From positions 1-64,000 of the forward strand of contig NZ_JABLSJ010000012.1 in NCBI RefSeq assembly GCF_013618635.1: a DNA stretch of 64,000 nt, in the 5' to 3' direction. A program made the position numbers and the translations under genes. The DNA is from Thalassobacillus sp. CUG 92003. GTDB lineage: Bacteria > Bacillota > Bacilli > Bacillales > Halobacillaceae. Of the stretch, positions 8,994 to 18,225 are shown piece by piece. The notes under the pieces are model-generated. The model saw only the letters and a list, made by a program, of their open reading frames with translations, ran no database searches and was not told the origin of the DNA. The stretch's first letter is position 1. Each line of letters begins with the position of its first letter.

Positions 8994-10213
8994 TCAAAGT
9001 AATTTATATTTTTCTGCTTCTTTCATAGACATATTGAAGCTCAAAAACACACCAAGACTAAATAACGAACCACCTGTTATCCAATACAGTACAGATATAT
9101 TGAAGACGTCACTTAATATATAGCCAAGAGTAGGCCCCATGGCCGCACCCACATCAACCACTACAGTGTAGGTGGTCATTATAGGAACTTTGTAGGAATT
9201 AGACGCAACGTCAGTAGCAAGTGAATCTGTTAATGTTACAATCATCGTCCAGGTAAGCTGCAGTAAAAGTAGTACGACAAACCAAACGAACAGCGGTAAC
9301 CTGAATGGAAGGATGGTAAAGCATCCCGCTCCGAGAAAAAGTGCCGTAATCAGAAATGGCGTTCTTCCTGTTCGATCTGATAGTTGACCAAAGCGTGGTG
9401 CAAGGAAAGGATCCCAACTCCAACGCATAGCTTGGATCACCCCTGCAAGCGTTGCAGAACCGATAACGATTCCGAAAAGACTGAGGGAATCAGAAAAATT
9501 AAGTTCAATCATCCGACTCAATGTCGACATATAAATTCCGAAAAATGCCATAGCCATAAACAATCCGGTGATCATTACCGGAACCACATTTTTGGTTTCC
9601 AAACTTGCTTAAAAGTGCTACGGCCGGATTCATCTCTCTTTTCATAATCACTGACATTATCAGGAACATAACGAATAACAAACGGTATGTTAAGAAGGGC
9701 AGCAGCAGCAAAAATAAATGTCACCGCTTCGATTCCGATTAAATCGACCAGAAATCCGCCGATAAGCATACCAGCTAATCCACCCAATCCCCATAGTCCA
9801 TTGTACTTTCCAATTAGAAATCCGTGGTTCTGTTGATTTGCAACTTCCAGTATGGTAAGAAACCCGCCCAGGCGCAAGAACGCCCATGATACGCCCCATA
9901 AGCAACGCATAAAAAACAATAGCCAAAAACCACTAAAAAAACCGTAAGAACATGTTGTGATCACGGACAGACCAACTGCAATAAGTACGCCAGTTCGTTT
10001 GCTGATGCGGTGGTAAAGCCAGCCGACGAAGGGATTAAGCGGTAATCTTACCAAGCGATTAATAGACAACAAGACGCCAACTTGCCAGAGAGCAGTTAAC
10101 CCGAAACTTTTCCAGTAAATTGGAAGAACAACATAAAGCATGGTATCACCGAGCAAGCAAACAGCAGTAATCAAGGCAATGACTACGACTGGCTTTTCCG
10201 CTTCTCTTCTCAT
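8994..10213 (-). pseudogene. MFS transporter split by one-base frameshift
   Basis: Two overlapping minus-strand frames (9575-10213, N-terminal half; 8994-9602, C-terminal half) together make one MFS transporter of about 400 aa. The join is precise: adding one A to the A5 tract at 9589-9593 converts QVWKPKMWFR-stop into QVWKPKNVVPVMITG and restores the frame. As written, translation stops after six helices. Alternatives are a real inactivating mutation, a homopolymer sequencing error, or slippage at the A tract. The gene overlaps the upstream phosphoesterase stop (TAATG), implying translational coupling. The GRTPFLI and GQLSDRTGR motifs in the C-half confirm the MFS family. Confidence 0.8.
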
Positions 10214-11025
10214 TATAGATCGATCATTACTGATGATTTATCCAATTCTTCCACAAAATTATTTCCCACCCAGTTATGTACATAGCCAAATGGTTGACAT
10301 ATAACTTTCTTTCCATGATGCTCAACAACACCGTGGCGTTTATGTGTATGCCCAAATACAACATAGTCAACATTTTGATACCGATCCACTAACTGGCCAA
10401 TCCGATTGCTGCCCATATAAGCTTGACAAAAATTCATTTTGTCGTCATCTGGGAGCCATGTAAGAAACTCTTTGTATGGAATGAAATGGTTGATAAACAT
10501 TACTGGATTGTCTTTATATTTTTCCAGATCAACACGCCAATTTTTCAACATTTTGTTTAAAACATCTTCATCGTCCATTTCCCACCGAGCATAGAACGCA
10601 TCCTTCCAAATGTGTTTTTTCTCTTCTTTAAATTTGATTTGTGGCACATGTTGTAATCCAAGTGAATAATCATACCATCCCATATCGCCAATTACTGTAT
10701 GCCCCCCGAGTTTAATAGGTTTATTGATATAACTTGGGTGATTATACATCAAGTCATAGCTGTTCCACGAGTTCTCTTTATTATCTTCAGGTACCCAGAC
10801 ATCGTGGTTCCCAGCGATAAAGTACACGTCCTTGTTGGTTTCAGCTTGAATTCTTTCAACAAGTTCTATTGCATCTAACGCTTCGCCTGCCAAATCTCCT
10901 GCAATGATAAACACATCGCACGACTTTCTGCTTAACCAGTTGATGAATTCCGAAGTTACACTTCTGCCTAATAATTCTTCATTAATATCTAAATGTAAAT
11001 CAGACATAATTAGAGCCTTCAACAA
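10213..11025 (-). CDS. Calcineurin-like metallophosphoesterase
   Basis: Predicted 270-aa metallophosphoesterase with the five blocks of the dinuclear-metal fold: SDLHLD (residues 8-13), GDLAGE, GNHDVW, INHF and GHTHKR. It probably hydrolyses a phosphomonoester or phosphodiester; the substrate is not predictable. Length is normal. Its stop overlaps the start of the downstream split MFS gene by one base (TAATG), so the two were co-translated. The ribosome binding site GAGGAG lies close to the 11025 start. Confidence 0.85.
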   Translation of the reverse strand: MLKALIMSDLHLDINEELLGRSVTSEFINWLSRKSCDVFIIAGDLAGEALDAIELVERIQAETNKDVYFIAGNHDVWVPEDNKENSWNSYDLMYNHPSYINKPIKLGGHTVIGDMGWYDYSLGLQHVPQIKFKEEKKHIWKDAFYARWEMDDEDVLNKMLKNWRVDLEKYKDNPVMFINHFIPYKEFLTWLPDDDKMNFCQAYMGSNRIGQLVDRYQNVDYVVFGHTHKRHGVVEHHGKKVICQPFGYVHNWVGNNFVEELDKSSVMIDL

Positions 11026-11130
11026 ATATTCTCCTCGCTAATATGTGTTATGAATAGTATAAAGGCAGTTTTATCATAAAAATAATATATATTTTTAAGT
11101 GATTAATAAATAATATTGATGATATTAAGA

Positions 11131-11170
11131 AAACACCTGTTTCAACTATAAAATAGCAGATCAGGTGTTT
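11131..11170 (-). terminator. Terminator overlapping the LysR stop
   Basis: AAACACCTG/CAGGTGTTT repeat with a 22-base loop, followed on the minus strand by TTTTC. It overlaps the last codons of the LysR gene. Confidence 0.5.
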
Positions 11171-12051
11171 GCTAACTCATCTTTTATCAGAGAAATAAAG
11201 TTGGCTGTTGCCGATGAAAGTTCTTCATTACTCCTGGTACAAAGTTTTATCGGATGCTTTATAAAAACATCTTCGACAAAAACCCTGCCAAGCATTCCGT
11301 TATGTAGATCTTTCTTCACTGCTAGTGCAGAAACCAGGGCAGCACCGTAGCCAGCTTTTACAGCTTCAATGGACTCGCTCATCCCTTCGATTTGGATGAC
11401 AGATTTCGGCTCATTGAGGTTAGCTGCTTCACATAAATTGATAACTTTTCCTCGTGTCGCACTCCCCTTTTCTCGCAAAATAAACGGTTCTCTCATAAGC
11501 TCCTCGAGTGAAACTTCTTTTCTGGCAAATCGATGATCTCTCGGCACAATAAAAATAAGCTCATCATCAACCAGTGTGTAGGATTCAACCCCTTCCTCCT
11601 GCTGTTCACGGCAAACGAAAGCCGCATGTACAGAATAGTCCAGTAAACGTTGGTAGGTCCAATCAGAGTTTCCTTTATACAGTTGAACATCTACCAGAGG
11701 GTATTTTTGTTTAAACTTGACAATCCAACGCGGTAATACTGTACTGGCAGGTAATTGGGTTGAGCAAATACGCAAACTTCCCCGCTTTCCTGTTGAAAAA
11801 TCATCCATCTTTGTCTCTATTTCTGCTTCGAGAGCGAATAGACGTTTTGAATAACCTGCAAGTAATTCACCGGCCTCTGTTAATTGAATGGATCGTCCTT
11901 TAGAGGTGATCAACTTCATTCCTATTTCTTGTTCCAATTTACGAAGTTGTGCTGTCACTGCAGGCTGACTGATTAAGAGACTTTCTGCTGTGCGTGTCAC
12001 ACTCCCTGATCTAGCCACTCGTGTGAATATACGCAACGCATGAAGATTCAT
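11161..12051 (-). CDS. LysR family transcriptional regulator (CysB/CbbR-like)
   Basis: Predicted 296-aa LysR regulator. The N-terminal HTH is clear (LHALRIFTRVARSGSVTRTA, then a SQPAVTAQLRKLEQEIG recognition helix) and a type-2 periplasmic-binding effector domain follows from about residue 90. GGAGGGG precedes tandem ATG codons at 12054 and 12051; the second has the more usual 7-base spacing. The gene is divergent from a pyridoxamine-phosphate-oxidase-like gene about 120 bp away and is likely to regulate it. Confidence 0.86.
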   Translation of the reverse strand: MNLHALRIFTRVARSGSVTRTAESLLISQPAVTAQLRKLEQEIGMKLITSKGRSIQLTEAGELLAGYSKRLFALEAEIETKMDDFSTGKRGSLRICSTQLPASTVLPRWIVKFKQKYPLVDVQLYKGNSDWTYQRLLDYSVHAAFVCREQQEEGVESYTLVDDELIFIVPRDHRFARKEVSLEELMREPFILREKGSATRGKVINLCEAANLNEPKSVIQIEGMSESIEAVKAGYGAALVSALAVKKDLHNGMLGRVFVEDVFIKHPIKLCTRSNEELSSATANFISLIKDELANT

Positions 12052-12171
12052 CATGACCCCTCCAATCATAAGTAAAATTGATGATTAGCTTATAAATATA
12101 TATTGGATTTATTAAATGATTTCCTTTATTTTAAAATAAGACACTACTATTCGTAAAGAAGGTGCAGGATC

Positions 12172-12825
12172 ATGAAGCCAATAAAGGATATATTAAGGAA
12201 CTTAAAATCTTTAGCCGGTCCTTTTCCGGATTTTTATACAAAAGATTTACCTCACAACCCTTCAGATTTGTTCATGGAATGGTTGAAAGCTTCGATTGAG
12301 GAAGGAGTTCATGAACCTCATACGATGACATTATCCACCGTTGACGAGGTAGGTGCAGCTGACGCGAGAGTATTAATTCTAAAAGATGTAACTCGTAATA
12401 GATGGTATTTTGCAACATCAACCACAACTCGAAAAGGAAGACAACTGAAATCTTACCCTAATGTGGCTTTAACGTTTTATTGGTCAGAGATTGGCAGACA
12501 GGTTCGGATCCGTGGAGTAGCTTCTGAAATGGAAGCAGAGACAAGTTCAAAAGATTTCTTGGAAAGATCGAGTGGAGCCAGGGCACTAGCTTTAATAGGA
12601 AACCAGAGTAAGGAATTGAAAGTACGCGAAGATTTAGATGAAGCATTATTGAAAACGAAGGAATTGGTAAAACAAGCACCCGATACTGTAAACCCTAACT
12701 GGAAGTTGTACGCAGTTCATGCAAACGAAGTTGAATTTTGGCAAGGGGATCCAGAACGAAAACACATCAGGGTACAATATCAGCGTCATGGTGAACGTTG
12801 GGGATATCGTTTGTTGTGGCCTTAA
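12172..12825 (+). CDS. pdxH: Pyridoxamine 5'-phosphate oxidase family protein
   Basis: Predicted 217-aa FMN-dependent pyridox(am)ine 5'-phosphate oxidase, which oxidises PNP or PMP to pyridoxal phosphate. Features that fit PdxH are the FMN-binding RVLILKDV segment, ATSTTTRKGRQL, the FYWSEIGRQVRIRG strand that packs on the flavin, and the C-terminal module FWQGDPERKH...YRLLWP, which is normally RLxP in PdxH. Length is normal. The AGAAGG ribosome binding site is slightly far from the ATG. A divergent LysR gene is adjacent. A non-vitamin flavin oxidase role is possible, since Bacillota often make PLP by PdxST instead. Confidence 0.75.
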   Translation: MKPIKDILRNLKSLAGPFPDFYTKDLPHNPSDLFMEWLKASIEEGVHEPHTMTLSTVDEVGAADARVLILKDVTRNRWYFATSTTTRKGRQLKSYPNVALTFYWSEIGRQVRIRGVASEMEAETSSKDFLERSSGARALALIGNQSKELKVREDLDEALLKTKELVKQAPDTVNPNWKLYAVHANEVEFWQGDPERKHIRVQYQRHGERWGYRLLWP

Positions 12826-12872
12826 CTAACATATCCCATTTGATTCAAGAAATCTATAAATACATCTAGTGC

Positions 12873-13041
12873 TGTTAAACAAATTTCTTATGCCGCAAAA
12901 TTGCCCTTTTCTGTAAGGGGCTTAAGTGCCTTTAAACCTTATATTCATAAGGTCCCGAACCCATCTCGTTTATTAGACCAATTTTATTCCTATGAGCCGC
13001 CAAATGTAAAAACTTACATCACTTCTCAAGATGAGACTTAA
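12873..13041 (+). pseudogene. 3' gene fragment before intron
   Basis: About 55 sense codons (including FSVRGLSAFKPYIHKVPNP) run in frame to a TAA at 13039-13041 with no start codon, directly followed by a terminator. It looks like the tail of a gene whose body was lost. The family is not recognised. Confidence 0.35.
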
Positions 13042-13046
13042 CGCGA

Positions 13047-13084
13047 AAACACAGACCAAAAATTTTTCTTTGGTCTGTGTTTTG
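13047..13084. terminator. Rho-independent terminator
   Basis: Long perfect repeat AACACAGACCAAA/TTTGGTCTGTGTT with an 8-base loop, followed by a T-rich tract. It serves the gene fragment on its left and lies about 45 bp from the 3' end of the group II intron. Confidence 0.75.
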
Positions 13085-13129
13085 TTTTGAAATAATACGA
13101 CAGGTGCTCTTAATTACATAATCGTTAGC

Positions 13130-15748
13130 AATAGGTAAGCGTTTGAAGTTATCTTCAGCTTTTCCCCTGCTCCACACCGAACGTGCTAGTTTCCCAGCAT
13201 TCGGCGCTCCATCTAAAGGTATGTACTACATTATAAGTTCCTATGTTACTCTTCGAGCCTGGATGCGACGATCCCTTCCACTCCACATACCTTTCGGTAT
13301 TGATTGATTTTATCTAAGATCAATCGATTCTGTGGTAATTGTTTAAGATAAACCTTTATCTTTTACATGAATCAGTCGATGAATATCCTTATGAAGAATA
13401 CGCAGGTTTTGAAATTGATCGCTTCCTCCAAGATTCTTTGGCACATAGTGATGACAGTGAACGTCTTGTGCATGGAGATACTCACCTGTAATTTCGCATT
13501 TCCCTATCTTCATACTATACCGACTAATACGATTATCCAGGTATTCGACACTTCGATTGGGTAAAGAAGACTTCATTAAGTGTCTAATTTCTTTATGGAT
13601 ATCTGGGCGAAGACTTCTGTGTATCTGTTCTCTGCCTTTCTTCGTGTAAAGCGAAAGCTTTGAACTGAAGCTCATCGCATGAAATGTTTTCACATTTCCG
13701 ATGGGAAATAGATACGTACCATTGATATAGATCGTTTTCGTTCCTAAACTAAAGGTTCTCTTATAAAAAGGCGGTGGCTGAAAAGGATGTTTTAACGTTC
13801 CAACCGGTCGAAGGCGGTTCACTAAAAATGGTTTAAGATCGTAAGCAAGACGTGAAAACACAAGATTTACATGAGTCGCTCGCTTAAAGTATTGGTGAAG
13901 TCCTAGAACAAAACTATTGTAACGATGAATGTTCTCAGCAGAAGGCGAAGCTTTCATTCTTCGAATGAGTTTCTTCGCTTCCTGTTTGATTTTCTCGCTT
14001 TTTGAAGAAATGACCCCAGTATGGGCCACTCGTTTCTTACCCTTTTTATTCGCACGAATGGTGAACCCTAAGAACTCTGATTCTCGTTTTCTTAAGTTTA
14101 CAATTTGAGATTTTTCTGGAGAGATGTCCAGCTTTAAGCGCTCTTTAAGGTACAGACGTACCGCGTGGTACCACCTTTGCGCTGTCTTTCCATCCCTGCA
14201 TAGAATTTTAAAATCATCAGCATATCGGACCAGGTATCCCTTTTTCAGGTTCGTTTGTTTTCTCGCCCGTCTTCTTGCGTCATCTGAACTGTAAAATTTC
14301 GACAGGGGGAATACTTCCCATTGGTCCGCAACCCATTGATCTAAATCATTTAAGACGACATTCGAAAGAAGGGGAGATAAGATTCCACCTTGTGGTGAAC
14401 CCTTCTCAGGCACTCCTTCCCCATCAATTTCTGATTTTATCATTTTAGAAATACAAGCCAGTACCTTACGGTCTTGAATACCGATATTCCATAGTTGCTT
14501 CTTCAATAGACGGTGATTCACGTTATCAAAGAAGCTTTTAATATCTACATCAACCACGTAATGAAGTTGACTATGGTTAATCAAAAACTGTATCCTTGCC
14601 ATAGCGTGATGAGCAGACCGGAGAGGTCTGAAACCGTAGCTATGTTTGAAGAATTGAGATTCTACAATCGGTTCGAGAACTTGTTTGAAGCATTGTTGGA
14701 TCACTCGATCTAAGATGCATGGAATCCCAAGAGGTCTCCATTTTCCGTTCTCTTTTTCAACCCATTCTCTTCGAACTTTCTTCGGGTGATAGTTTCTAAG
14801 TTTGGTTCGGACTTCGTTTACCAGATTCTTTTCGGATAGCTCTTTCATGTCATCGATGGTCTTCCCATCGGTTCCTGGTGTTTTTGATCCCTTATTGGTT
14901 TTAATCATGCGAAAAGCGAGCAGAATGTTTTCTCTCGATATGATGATTTCATATAAATGAGAGAACGCATTTCCCTGACTCGCTTTTTCATGAAGATCCG
15001 TAAAGGTCTCCGTCATATTATAATAATCCCAGTTTCGCAGCGTTGACACTGTGGCATCCCTCCTTTGGAGCGATGTTCCCACGTTCCTACCCGATCGGCG
15101 CCATTCACGTTAGGAAAATAATCGTTTCATACTCTAGACTTGGGGCTATTCCTCCACTTCCATTACAGAATTCTCATCAGTCATTCCCCTACCCTCACAA
15201 GGATAAATGCTTTTCAGCATAGCTTTATAGCAACCGTTTCGGGTGACAGCCCTTGATTCAACGTTCCTTGCTTTCCAAGTACCATACAACGTAGCTATCC
15301 ATACTAGACGTAGATGCTTCCTATAAGCCTGTGAGCTCGATACCGCCATTGTTCGGTATAGCGTCTTTCAGAGGGGGCAGTTTTACTCCACACCACTCAC
15401 GTCATCGTAAGATGACCTGTAAGTTTCCCTACATTTTAATCTTTAGACCCTTACCTTCGGAATTTCGTCAGTTCCTATTTCAAAGAACGATTCTCACCTT
15501 ATCTAGTTTTTCAGCCGTGAGGCATATCCGTCGGCATACCTTTAAGGCTTCGGCCTTCGTTCTGCCCAATCTACCTGTGCTTCACACTCTAAGATCTGCC
15601 CGTCTTAACGCATGCAGGAGTGTTGACGGGATGGTTTCAGGAAACATGGATCCTTCATTCCCATCCTCCGTTGTACAGTTGAAATTTAATTAAATAAATT
15701 TCCTGCCTTTCACGCTGAAAAGAGTTTATAGCAGAACTTGTCGCGCGC
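13130..15748 (-). mobile_element. Group II intron (full length, approximate ends)
   Basis: On the minus strand a 2.6-kb unit runs from a GCGCGCGACAAG start (about 15748; group II introns usually start GTGYG) through structured domain I-III sequence, an RT-maturase frame in domain IV, and a domain V hairpin at about 13171-13210 (GAGCGCCGAATGCTGGGAAA side with the matching ACGTTCGGTGT side) to a domain VI-like stem. The ends are estimates. An older partial copy lies at 2995-3115. There is no gene other than the RT in 15083-15748. Confidence 0.8.
13343..15049 (-). CDS. ltrA: Group II intron reverse transcriptase/maturase
   Basis: Predicted 568-aa intron-encoded protein that splices its host RNA and copies it into DNA target sites (retrohoming). 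Domains in order: RT0-RT7 with the catalytic YADD (RYADDFKIL, about residue 235) and the PQGGILSPLLSNV motif; the X/maturase thumb; and a C-terminal HNH endonuclease with CEITGEYLHAQDVHCHHY and NLRILHKDIH. All key residues are present, so it may be active. I start at the GTG at 15049, where AAAGGAGG lies 9 bases upstream, not at 15082. Confidence 0.92.
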   Translation of the reverse strand: MSTLRNWDYYNMTETFTDLHEKASQGNAFSHLYEIIISRENILLAFRMIKTNKGSKTPGTDGKTIDDMKELSEKNLVNEVRTKLRNYHPKKVRREWVEKENGKWRPLGIPCILDRVIQQCFKQVLEPIVESQFFKHSYGFRPLRSAHHAMARIQFLINHSQLHYVVDVDIKSFFDNVNHRLLKKQLWNIGIQDRKVLACISKMIKSEIDGEGVPEKGSPQGGILSPLLSNVVLNDLDQWVADQWEVFPLSKFYSSDDARRRARKQTNLKKGYLVRYADDFKILCRDGKTAQRWYHAVRLYLKERLKLDISPEKSQIVNLRKRESEFLGFTIRANKKGKKRVAHTGVISSKSEKIKQEAKKLIRRMKASPSAENIHRYNSFVLGLHQYFKRATHVNLVFSRLAYDLKPFLVNRLRPVGTLKHPFQPPPFYKRTFSLGTKTIYINGTYLFPIGNVKTFHAMSFSSKLSLYTKKGREQIHRSLRPDIHKEIRHLMKSSLPNRSVEYLDNRISRYSMKIGKCEITGEYLHAQDVHCHHYVPKNLGGSDQFQNLRILHKDIHRLIHVKDKGLS

Positions 15749-15759
15749 CCCCTATTCCG

Positions 15760-16080
15760 GAAGACTTGAAATCAAGATATCTTAACAACTCTTCTATATT
15801 TATACTTCCATCTGTTTATCTTTTGGTACTGGTTATCAATTCTTTTGTTTTATGTAAGACATTGTGTAAATAGTAGTTCCTGGGGTAACACCAACATTTT
15901 GACCTAAAACCCACGATAATACATTTTTTACCATAGAAAAAACGGCATCCTTTACTTTAAGGGTCAAAAAAATGTGTGCCTCTTGGATATAAGAGCAGCT
16001 TCCTTGAAGAGTTCTTTAATGAAACTCATCTTTCACTAATCATTACAGCAAGGGTTTGATGTGGTAATTGTTGTAGATGC
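15760..16080 (-). other. Non-coding stretch with degenerate frames
   Basis: No intact gene. On the minus strand there are short, stop-interrupted frames, one with the protein-like string VGVTPGTTIYTMSYIKQKN, which look like a decayed gene between the intron and the broken arsI. The family is not recognised. Confidence 0.3.
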
Positions 16081-16109
16081 TTTGCCAGAGTGAACATCGG
16101 CCTCTGCCT

Positions 16110-16462
16110 TTATAAAAAGAACTCCCACTCATTGCCATCAGGATCAGTTACCCAGAATTTATCTTGAACTGCATAACAACAGGTCGTATCCATTTCATCT
16201 CTTGCAAAGAAACCTTCTTTTTCAAGTCTTTCTTTATGCAATAACACTTCTTCTACTGTATCTAATTGAAACCCAAAATGCCCAACTTGGTTTCCCTCTA
16301 CTTTATCCCTTTGATTTAAGGTAAAGTTTAATCCTGATTGTTCGAGTAAAAACTTTGCTTAGTCTTTTTTTACTTTTACAGGGCAACATCGAAAACTTTT
16401 TTATAGAACTCAATGCTATTCTCCATATTTCTTACGTTTAATCCAACATGTACGTTTAACAT
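16110..16462 (-). pseudogene. arsI: ArsI/CadI-type VOC metalloenzyme, frameshifted
   Basis: The minus strand starts with MLNVHVGLNVRNMENSIEFY and continues in another frame with KFLLEQSGLNFTLNQ, then VGHFGFQLDTVEEV, and ends with DTTCCYAVQDKFWVTDPDG and NEWEFFL-stop. This is the sequence of the ArsI/CadI vicinal-oxygen-chelate family (C-As lyase or cadmium-induced protein), including the paired cysteines that bind the metalloid. The two parts are in different frames, with an interruption around 16360-16385, so no full product can form. It was probably part of a small arsenic cassette with the monooxygenase and MarR genes to its right. Confidence 0.75.
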
Positions 16463-16529
16463 TAAAATCCCCTTAATATTTAAAATTTAACGCAGCAAGA
16501 ACTTATGCTCTGTTACTGATGCGGAGAAG

Positions 16530-17060
16530 TTAGTTTAGCCCTTCGTTGGTAATATGCTTTACATAAGCTTCTGCACTTTGGTTGATTTCTTCTTCTTTGA
16601 TAACGACTGTACTGTGTTGTACAAAATGAGGCAGAAAATGCATGCCTGTCAAATTCGCCGTCGCTTGTATTGGCCGAGTTAACTCGCTGATTGTGAACTG
16701 ATTTTTTCCACCGGCTCGATAAGAATCCTCAGCCCCTCCAATCGATATAGCCAACACCAATTCTTTCCCTTTTAATGCTTTGTCTCCTGGTCCATATGCC
16801 CAGCCGTATAACAATACTTCATCCATCCACTTTTTCAGTAAGGGTGGCGTACTATACCAGTAAAATGGGAACTGAAAGACGATTCGTTCATGTGGAAGCA
16901 ATAACTCTTGTTCCCGTTTTACGTCGATTCGCTCGTCTGGATACTTCCCATAAAGATTATGAACGGTAACTTCCTGCATGCGTTCAAGCTCCTGCATCCA
17001 CCTTGCATTAACGCGTGATCTTTGCAAGTTAGGGTGAGCAATCAAGGCGAGTATTTTCAT
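16530..17060 (-). CDS. NAD(P)H oxidoreductase, KefF/MdaB flavodoxin type
   Basis: Predicted 176-aa flavodoxin-fold quinone or nitro reductase of the KefF/MdaB/YwrO group. Diagnostic segments are LALIAHPNLQRSRVN (FMN phosphate loop, residues 4-18), FPFYWYSTPPLLKKWMDEVL (about 84-104) and the glycine-rich LAISIGGAEDSY. These enzymes transfer two electrons from NAD(P)H to quinones and often accompany electrophile or metalloid defence genes. It lies downstream of the flavin monooxygenase gene with about 50 bp between, probably in one operon with it. Confidence 0.85.
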   Translation of the reverse strand: MKILALIAHPNLQRSRVNARWMQELERMQEVTVHNLYGKYPDERIDVKREQELLLPHERIVFQFPFYWYSTPPLLKKWMDEVLLYGWAYGPGDKALKGKELVLAISIGGAEDSYRAGGKNQFTISELTRPIQATANLTGMHFLPHFVQHSTVVIKEEEINQSAEAYVKHITNEGLN

Positions 17061-17112
17061 GAGATCTACTTCACTTCCTTCACTACAGAATCGTGATGAT
17101 GTTCCGGAACAA

Positions 17113-18171
17113 TCAATTTCTCAGAAAGCGCAATAGCTTTTTCACAACGAATTCAGCGTCTGGCCCCACCCCCCTTAATGTGGCAGAAGAAAATGAACGC
17201 TGACCTTCCAAACCGACATAGTAAATACCAGGAACAGATGTACTGATACCGGCTACCTGCAAAGGTTTCCCCTCTGCGTCCACTGCACCGGTAGGGGCAA
17301 GGTGTGAAAGATCATGACGATATCCAGTCGCAAAGATGACCGTATCCACTGGCTCTCTCTTTTCGTCTGGCCAGATCACACCATTAGAATAAAAGGATGT
17401 AAACATAGGTAGTTGATCCGGTTTCCCCGCAGCTAGTCGCTCCTTGTAATCACCCAAATCAGCAGCTCCATCGGGAATTGGAACCTCTTTTCCAAATCGC
17501 CAAAATGGAAAGGTATCTAGGCCGACCACTCGTATCCAAAAATGTAAATCTTGCCCCCAAATCCTTTGTTTCACGAGTTTAACGGGCTGCCGTACTGCTA
17601 AAGACGTTCGACTGTGCTCGGAGAGTTCAATGCCAATTTGGACGGCTGAATTTCGGCGTCCAACCACCACTACTCTTTGATTGGCAAAACGTTCTGGGCT
17701 TCGATACTCAGAAGAATGCAGAACATGACCTCGGAAGGTTTCTTGCCCCTTTATGTCAGGGGTAAATGGAATATGAAAGGAACCGGTTGCATTAATGATG
17801 GTTTTGCTGTGAAGGATATCTTCAGAATCTGTATGAATTCTAAACAATCCGTTACATATATCAACAAGCTCAACTTTCTGGTTTGTCATAACCGGCAACT
17901 GAAATTGTTTCATGTAATCATGCAAGTAATGAATTACCTCATCCCGTGATGGATACTGATCGGGAATTCCGGGGAATTTCATATCAGGTAGTGACGAAAA
18001 TCGTGTTGGAGAAAATAATTTCAAACTATCATAATAGAGTGACCACGAGCCGGTTGGCTGCTCACCTGCTTCTAAAATCAAAAATTGCAACCCCTTTTTT
18101 TGCAAATGATGTCCCGATGCAAGTCCGGCTTGCCCTCCTCCAATCACAACGGAATCCCATACTTTTGTCAT
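17113..18171 (-). CDS. Flavin-containing monooxygenase (ArsO-like)
   Basis: Predicted 352-aa NAD(P)/FAD-dependent monooxygenase of the CzcO/ArsO group. The N-terminal FAD motif is VVIGGGQAGLASG (residues 7-19), followed by an FMO-like TGSWSLYYDSLKLFSP. FATGYRHDL near the C-terminus is the ATGY motif. ArsO-type genes belong to arsenic operons, and here a broken arsI and a Cys-rich MarR gene flank it. Oddity: the NADPH loop reads VVVVGRRNSAVQI, whereas GxGxSA is usual; Arg-Arg may impair or change cofactor use. The start ATG at 18171 follows AGGAGG. Confidence 0.8.
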   Translation of the reverse strand: MTKVWDSVVIGGGQAGLASGHHLQKKGLQFLILEAGEQPTGSWSLYYDSLKLFSPTRFSSLPDMKFPGIPDQYPSRDEVIHYLHDYMKQFQLPVMTNQKVELVDICNGLFRIHTDSEDILHSKTIINATGSFHIPFTPDIKGQETFRGHVLHSSEYRSPERFANQRVVVVGRRNSAVQIGIELSEHSRTSLAVRQPVKLVKQRIWGQDLHFWIRVVGLDTFPFWRFGKEVPIPDGAADLGDYKERLAAGKPDQLPMFTSFYSNGVIWPDEKREPVDTVIFATGYRHDLSHLAPTGAVDAEGKPLQVAGISTSVPGIYYVGLEGQRSFSSATLRGVGPDAEFVVKKLLRFLRN

Positions 18172-18225
18172 CAAAACCTACCTCCTTTTATTTATTTGCA
18201 TTTTGCAATTATAAAACGAAAGAAA

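Noticed and set aside
15331-15693. 120-codon plus-strand frame
   Set aside because: Lies in the structured 5' region of the group II intron on the opposite strand.
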